A stretch of DNA of 38,858 nt, taken from positions 1-38,858 of the forward strand of contig JAAYUF010000015.1 in assembly GCA_012517815.1 (NCBI GenBank), read 5' to 3'. The DNA comes from Clostridiales bacterium (GTDB taxonomy: Bacteria > Bacillota > Clostridia > Christensenellales > Aristaeellaceae). Under the pieces are notes generated by a model. It saw only the letters and a list, made by a program, of their open reading frames with translations. It was not told the DNA's origin and made no database searches. Below, in pieces: positions 34,527 through 38,858 of this stretch (position 1 is its first letter; the number at the start of each line of letters is the position of its first letter). Both the position numbers and the translations under genes were made by a program.

Positions 34527-35852
34527 ATGGATATCGTTTCGATCATTGAAAAGAAAAAGCTCAAGCAGCCGCTGAGTGCGGAAGAAATCGCCTTTTTCGC
34601 CGACGGCGCGGCGCGCGCGACCATTCCGGACTACCAGCTTTCGGCGCTCCTGATGGCCATCCGCCTAAACGACATGAACCGCGAGGAAACCGTCGCCCTC
34701 ACCCAGGCCATGGCGGCCTCCGGCGATCAGGCCGATCTCTCCTCCATCGAGGGGGTGCCCACCGACAAGCACTCCACCGGCGGCGTGGGCGATACCACCA
34801 CGCTGGTGCTGGCCCCGCTGGTCGCGGCCTGCGGCGTGCCCGTCGCCAAGATGAGCGGCCGGGGCCTCGGCCACACCGGGGGCACGCTGGACAAGCTGGA
34901 AAGCATCAAGGGCTTTCGGGTGGGGCTCACCATGGAGGATTTTATCGCCCAGGTGCGGCGCATCGGCCTTGCGGTGATCGGCCAGTCGCAAAACCTGGCC
35001 CCCGCCGATAAGGCGCTCTATGCCCTGCGGGATGTGACCTCCACCGTGGACAGCCTCCCGCTGATCGCCTCCAGCATCATGAGCAAGAAGCTCGCCAGCG
35101 GCGCCAGGGCCATCGTGCTGGATGTGAAAACCGGCTCCGGGGCGATCATGCACACGCTGGAGCAAAGCATCGGGCTGGCGCAGGTCATGGTGCGCATCGG
35201 CACCGACGCGGGCCGCAACGTCGTGGCGCTGGTCACCGACATGGGCGAGCCGCTGGGCAGCCATGTGGGCAACGCGCTGGAAGTCAAGGAAGCCATCGAC
35301 GTGCTCGCCGGCCGCGTGACCGGTCCGCTGTTGGAGGTTTCCCTCGCGCTGGGTTCGCGGATGCTGGTCGCAGCCTACGCGGCCGCGACGGTGGAAGAAG
35401 CGGAAGCCAGGCTGCTGGAAGCCCTGCGCTCCGGCCGCGGGCTTGACAAGCTGCGCGAAATGATCGCCGCGCAGGGCGGAGACGCCCGCGTGTGCGACGA
35501 CGTGAGCCTGCTGCCCCGCGCCAGGGTGATCCGCGATGTGCCCGCGCCCGCGGACGGCTTCATCCAGAGCATGGAAACCATGCGACTGGGGAACCTTACC
35601 CAGCACATCGGCGCGGGCCGCCGTGAGAAAACGGACGTGATCGATTACAGCGTCGGGTTTGTGCTCCACCGCCGCATCGGCGATTTTGTGAGCGCGGGCG
35701 AACCGCTCGCGACCGTGCACTGCCGCAATCAGGAGGACGCCGACATGGCGGAACTGACCCTTCAGAACGCCGTGCCGATCCTCAGGCACAAGGTGCCGCC
35801 GCTTAAGCTGGTACACGCCGTCGTGGAAGCGGAAACCGTAACGCGGCTGTAG
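34527..35852 (+). CDS. pdp: Pyrimidine-nucleoside phosphorylase
   Basis: The 441-residue enzyme cleaves uridine, thymidine or deoxyuridine with phosphate to base and (deoxy)ribose 1-phosphate. The signature KMSGRGLGHTGGTLDKLES is at about 109-127; the phosphate-binding loop DKHSTGGVGDTTTLVLAP precedes it; VLDVKTGSGAIM and the C-terminal all-beta domain (IDYSVGFVLHRRIGDFV) are complete. It could be DeoA-type thymidine phosphorylase; length and motifs match the Firmicutes Pdp form. Start ATG behind AGGGAGGG. A 138-bp gap separates it from the zinc-ribbon gene, so co-transcription is uncertain. Confidence 0.95.
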   Translation: MDIVSIIEKKKLKQPLSAEEIAFFADGAARATIPDYQLSALLMAIRLNDMNREETVALTQAMAASGDQADLSSIEGVPTDKHSTGGVGDTTTLVLAPLVAACGVPVAKMSGRGLGHTGGTLDKLESIKGFRVGLTMEDFIAQVRRIGLAVIGQSQNLAPADKALYALRDVTSTVDSLPLIASSIMSKKLASGARAIVLDVKTGSGAIMHTLEQSIGLAQVMVRIGTDAGRNVVALVTDMGEPLGSHVGNALEVKEAIDVLAGRVTGPLLEVSLALGSRMLVAAYAAATVEEAEARLLEALRSGRGLDKLREMIAAQGGDARVCDDVSLLPRARVIRDVPAPADGFIQSMETMRLGNLTQHIGAGRREKTDVIDYSVGFVLHRRIGDFVSAGEPLATVHCRNQEDADMAELTLQNAVPILRHKVPPLKLVHAVVEAETVTRL

Positions 35853-36057
35853 GCTTTGCGGCGCGCGGCGCGTCCGGACGCCGGTGCGGCCGGATGTCCC
35901 GTTGCCCAGCGGATGCTGCGAGCGCGGGCAAGGCCGTCGGTCGGTTTTGCGCCGCGCAGGCTGCCGCCGCCCGCGGCCTTCCCCCGCCTCCGATTGCCAT
36001 CCCTCCCCCCGGGACGTTATGGCGGCCGCGGCGCGGCCCCTGAAAGGAGAGGTATCC

Positions 36058-36684
36058 ATGAAGCGTACCATCCGTCGCATCCTTGCCCTCTCGCTGGTTC
36101 TTTGCCTGTTCCTCGCCGCCTCCGCGCTGGGGGAGGCCGCCCGCTTCGGGCCGCAGGACCTGAACGTGAACGCCGCGTATGCCGGCGCATCCGAAACGGA
36201 TGTGCGGCAAGCCTTCGGCGAGCCCGTATCGGCGGAGACCTCCACCCAGGCCGCCACCGGCGATACGCTCACCACATGGCGCTACGACGGCCTCACGCTG
36301 CGCTTTACAGAGGGCCGGCTGACCGGCGCGGACTGGACCAGCCCCGCGCCCAACGGCCCGCGCGGCCTGAAAGTCGGGGACTCGCTGGATACCGTAACCG
36401 GCGCTTTCTACCGGGACGCCGCCGCGTCCGAGGACGTGCTTTACACCGCCGGTTGGGTGGACGCCCTGCAGGCGCAGTTGCCTCCGTACGGGATCGTGAT
36501 CCGCCACGCGGACGGCTCCGTAACGGTTCAATACCTCGCGCCGGTGGAACCCTACGCCGCGGACGTCGCCGCCAGCCCCGCCGAATACGTGTATCAGAGC
36601 CACGCAATCCTCACGTTCAGCGTGTCCTCCGACACAAGCACGGTGGTGGAAATCAACTGGTCGCTGGGTGCGCTGGCGGAATAA
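36058..36684 (+). CDS. Exported protein of unknown function with two similar modules
   Basis: The 208-residue protein has a signal peptide (MKRTIRRILALSLVLCLFLA, cleavage likely after ALG) and no lipobox at the cleavage site. The mature part has two modules of about 60 residues, each with an 'ETDVRQAFGEP'/'GDSLDTVTGAFY' helix followed by a beta strand segment (YDGLTLRFTEGRLTG and YGIVIRHADGSVTVQY), resembling small BamE/DUF4309-type folds. The function is unknown. Start ATG with AAAGGAGAGG upstream. It is followed by a GC-rich hairpin and then the Mn riboswitch/ATPase unit, which has its own promoter. Confidence 0.8.
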   Translation: MKRTIRRILALSLVLCLFLAASALGEAARFGPQDLNVNAAYAGASETDVRQAFGEPVSAETSTQAATGDTLTTWRYDGLTLRFTEGRLTGADWTSPAPNGPRGLKVGDSLDTVTGAFYRDAAASEDVLYTAGWVDALQAQLPPYGIVIRHADGSVTVQYLAPVEPYAADVAASPAEYVYQSHAILTFSVSSDTSTVVEINWSLGALAE

Positions 36685-36696
36685 CCGCAGCGTCGC

Positions 36697-36733
36697 GCGT
36701 GGGCGGGCTATGCAAGAAACCGCCTGCCCGCGC
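36697..36733 (+). terminator. Hairpin after the exported-protein gene
   Basis: A 12-bp stem (GCGTGGGCGGGC with GCCTGCCCGCGC, two G-T pairs) with a 13-nt loop, 12 bp after the stop. No T-run, so termination is only probable. Confidence 0.5.
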
Positions 36734-36774
36734 CCAAAGCCGCATCCGCGCGCCCGAAAGCCGCATCGCGCCGA

Positions 36775-36803
36775 TTGACGGCCGCCGCCGCGCATGCTAC
36801 AAT
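36775..36803 (+). promoter_or_regulatory. Promoter of the Mn riboswitch/ATPase transcript
   Basis: TTGACG, 17-bp spacer, TACAAT, placing the start of transcription at about 36810, immediately before the aptamer. Confidence 0.87.
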
Positions 36804-36810
36804 GAACCAG

Positions 36811-36936
36811 CCCATGAGGGAGTAATTCGCGCGTCAAGCGTGGCCTGGTCAACAGCACCGCGGGCGTTTTGCCTGCTTGGCCGGCCTTCATGAATGAGAC
36901 TCATGTACAGCCGTGCCTGTATATGAGTCTTTCTCT
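36811..36936 (+). promoter_or_regulatory. yybP-ykoY (manganese) riboswitch with terminator
   Basis: Conserved elements in order: GGGAGTA loop (36818-36824), GTCA (36833), CAACAGCACCG (36850-36860), GGCCGG (36879-36884), and ATGAGACT (36894-36901). P1 can form from CATGAG (36813-36818) with CTCATG (36900-36905). That pairing overlaps the 5' arm of an intrinsic terminator (GACTCAT plus TACAG, 36898-36910, with 36917-36929) ending in TTTCTCT. Known members bind Mn2+ and switch on Mn-export or P-type ATPase genes; the overlap here fits an 'on with Mn' switch. Confidence 0.9.
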
Positions 36937-36967
36937 ATCAGGCGCAACCGGAAAGGAGCATCCTCCC

Positions 36968-38858
36968 GTGAACTATTACGCCATGGAAACCGACGCCGCC
37001 CTTACCGCGCTGGAAACCTCCCCGCAGGGCCTGACGGACGAGCAGGCCGCGCAACGGCTCTCGCGCCACGGCCTCAACAAGCTGGCCGAGGGCCGCAAAA
37101 TCACGCTGTTGCAGCGTTTCCTGCGCCAGCTGGCCGATCCGATGATCCTCGTGCTGCTGGCGGCCGCCGCGCTGAGCGGCGTTACCTCCGCCTACGCGGG
37201 CGAGTCCTTCGCGGATGTGTTCATCATCCTGTCGGTCGTGCTGCTCAACGCCGTGCTGGGCGTGGTGCAGGAAAGCAAGGCCGAGGGCGCCATCGCCGCC
37301 CTGCGCGCCATGACCGCCTCCACCTCCCGCGTGTGGCGCAACGGCCGTCTGGCCATGCTCAAAAGCGAGGAGCTGGTACCCGGCGACGTGATCGCGCTGG
37401 AGGCGGGCGACGCGGTTCCTGCGGACGCGCGCATCCTAGAAAGTGCCAGCCTCCGCATGGAAGAAGCGGCGCTGACGGGCGAATCCGTACCGGTGCAGAA
37501 AAGCGCCGAAGCGCTCGCCGACGTGGCCGATCTCCCGCTGGGAGACCGCGCGAACATGGCGTACATGGGAAGCACCGTGGTCTACGGGCGCGGCACCGCC
37601 GTGGTCTGCGCCACCGCGATGCACACCGAGATGGGCAAGATCGCCGGCGCGCTGGCGCAGGCCGAGGACGAATCCACGCCCTTGCAAAAGAAGCTCGGGG
37701 CCCTGAGCCGCGCGCTCACCTGGCTGGTGCTGGGCATCAGCGCGGCCATTTTCGCCGTGGGCGTGCTTCGGGCCGGTAGCCTCAGCGCGGCGGTGATGAT
37801 CGACACCTTCATGCTGGCCGTAAGCCTGGCGGTCGCCGCCATCCCCGAAGGGCTGGCCGCCGTGGTGACCATCGTGCTCTCCATCGGCGTAACCCGTATG
37901 AGCCGCAGAAACGCCGTGATCCGCCGCCTGACGGCCGTGGAGACGCTGGGCTGCGCGCAGGTGATCTGTTCGGATAAGACCGGCACGCTCACGCAAAACC
38001 GGATGCGCGTAGTGGAGGTCATCAGCGCGGACGAGGACCTGCTCGCCAGGGCCATGGCCCTTTGCTCGGACGCCGAGCTGGACGAAGCCGGTCGGGCGGT
38101 CGGCGAGCCGACGGAATGCGCGCTGGTCACCTACGCCGTGGAACGCGGCCTGCCCAAGCCCGAACTCAAGGCGGGCGCCCCGCGCGTTGGGGAAGCGCCC
38201 TTTGACAGCCTGCGCAAGATGATGAGCACCGTCCACCGCGACGGGCCGGGGTACGCGCAGTACACCAAGGGCGCGCCCGACGAGGTGCTCACCCGCTGCA
38301 CCCGCATGCTGACGCCGGGAGGCGAAGTGCCCCTGACCGACGCGCTCAGGCAGAGCGTGCTGCACGACAACAAGCGCATGGCCGACCGGGCGCTTCGCGT
38401 GCTGGCCGCCGCGCGCAGGACCTACGCCGCGTTGCCGGATTCCTTTGAGCCTGAGGCGCTGGAAAACGATCTGGTGTTCCTGGGTCTGGCCGGCATGATC
38501 GACCCCATCCGCCCCGAGGTGAAGGCGGCCGTGGCGGAATGCCACGCGGCCGGCATCCGCGCGGTCATGATCACCGGGGATCACGTGGATACGGCGGTCG
38601 CCATCGCGCGGGATCTGGGCCTCCTCACCGATCCCTCGCAGGCCGTGACAGGCCGGGAACTGAGCCAGATGACCGACGCGGAACTGGACGAGGCGGTCGG
38701 GCGTTTCAGCGTATACGCGCGGGTACAGCCCGAGCACAAGGTGCGCATCGTCAACGCTTGGCGGCGCAAGGGGAAGATCGTCGCCATGACCGGGGACGGC
38801 GTCAACGACGCGCCCAGCATCAAAGCCGCGGATATCGGCGTGGGCATGGGCATCACCG
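36968..38858 (+). CDS. P-type cation-transporting ATPase (IIA type, Ca2+/Mn2+), 3' end outside window
   Basis: At least 630 residues of a P-type ATPase, open at the right edge. Visible: N-terminal cation-ATPase domain (QGLTDEQAAQRLSRHGLNKL), TGES actuator loop (EAALTGESVPV), M4 motif VAAIPEGLAAVVTIVLSIG as in Ca-ATPases, phosphorylation site SDKTGTLTQNRM with D336, N-domain KGAPDEVL, hinge MITGDH and TGDGVNDAPSIKAADIGVGMG. The final membrane helices are missing. The manganese riboswitch in its leader suggests Mn2+ export, as for the Lactococcus yoaB-type enzymes. Start GTG at 36968 with AAAGGAG about 10 nt upstream. Confidence 0.93.
   Translation, partial: MNYYAMETDAALTALETSPQGLTDEQAAQRLSRHGLNKLAEGRKITLLQRFLRQLADPMILVLLAAAALSGVTSAYAGESFADVFIILSVVLLNAVLGVVQESKAEGAIAALRAMTASTSRVWRNGRLAMLKSEELVPGDVIALEAGDAVPADARILESASLRMEEAALTGESVPVQKSAEALADVADLPLGDRANMAYMGSTVVYGRGTAVVCATAMHTEMGKIAGALAQAEDESTPLQKKLGALSRALTWLVLGISAAIFAVGVLRAGSLSAAVMIDTFMLAVSLAVAAIPEGLAAVVTIVLSIGVTRMSRRNAVIRRLTAVETLGCAQVICSDKTGTLTQNRMRVVEVISADEDLLARAMALCSDAELDEAGRAVGEPTECALVTYAVERGLPKPELKAGAPRVGEAPFDSLRKMMSTVHRDGPGYAQYTKGAPDEVLTRCTRMLTPGGEVPLTDALRQSVLHDNKRMADRALRVLAAARRTYAALPDSFEPEALENDLVFLGLAGMIDPIRPEVKAAVAECHAAGIRAVMITGDHVDTAVAIARDLGLLTDPSQAVTGRELSQMTDAELDEAVGRFSVYARVQPEHKVRIVNAWRRKGKIVAMTGDGVNDAPSIKAADIGVGMGIT

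Noticed and set aside
34665..36275. 536-codon minus-strand open frame
   Set aside because: Antisense to the pyrimidine nucleoside phosphorylase gene; no recognisable family.

Overview
The window is a GC-rich chromosomal segment, most likely from a Bacillota (Clostridia) lineage. The evidence is a T-box leader in front of pheST, a yybP-ykoY (manganese) riboswitch, the gene order dgt-dnaG-rpoD-trmK-nif3-zinc ribbon protein, a VanZ-type membrane protein, good Shine-Dalgarno sites and many GTG/TTG starts. The substrate-binding protein LivK and another exported protein carry signal-peptidase-I type signals without a lipobox cysteine, which is unusual for a Gram-positive. A Christensenellales-like gut clostridium would fit, but that placement is inference. 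No tRNA, rRNA, CRISPR array, prophage or transposase gene was seen.

Layout. 1-388: 13-bp tandem repeats running into a perfect 24-bp-arm palindrome. 389-2635 (-): two-domain PPK2 polyphosphate kinase with a long Ala/Lys-rich tail. 2822-4165 (+): an SDR-type epimerase/dehydratase-like protein and rpmE, each with its own promoter. 4834-9588 (-): livK-livH-livMG(fused)-livF, a branched-chain amino-acid type ABC importer. 9792-10064: 130-bp tandem repeats. 10274-14449 (-): PLP decarboxylase - HAD/thymidylate kinase fusion - mnmA. 14678-20752 (-): a phosphonate biosynthesis operon (ppd, nucleotidyltransferase, nucleotidyltransferase-PepM fusion, iron-type alcohol dehydrogenase, SDR). 20909-24732 (+): promoter, T-box, pheS, pheT. 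25066-26316 (+): VanZ-RDD membrane protein. 26762-27652 (-): DUF89 phosphatase-like protein. 27763-35852 (+): dgt, dnaG, rpoD, trmK, nif3, zinc-ribbon coiled-coil protein, pyrimidine nucleoside phosphorylase. 36058-38858 (+): exported protein, then a manganese riboswitch and the first two thirds of a P-type cation ATPase that runs off the window.

How genes work together. The phosphonate operon encodes PEP to phosphonopyruvate (PepM), to phosphonoacetaldehyde (Ppd), and probably to 2-hydroxyethylphosphonate (Fe-ADH), with two different nucleotidyltransferase folds that could activate a phosphonate head group as a CMP ester for attachment to a lipid or glycan. No aminotransferase for 2-aminoethylphosphonate lies in the window.

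Structure not explained by genes. (1) A roughly 170-bp hairpin-rich element occurs three times in intergenic spaces, and each copy is bracketed by an exact direct duplication of the local hairpin (24, 14 and 42 bp). One copy sits inside the phosphonate operon. (2) The last gene of that operon ends in a TAG that is followed, in frame, by four 33-bp (11-codon) repeats of its own C-terminus. (3) There are two domain fusions (HAD-Tmk, LivM-LivG). These are the main items worth a second look.
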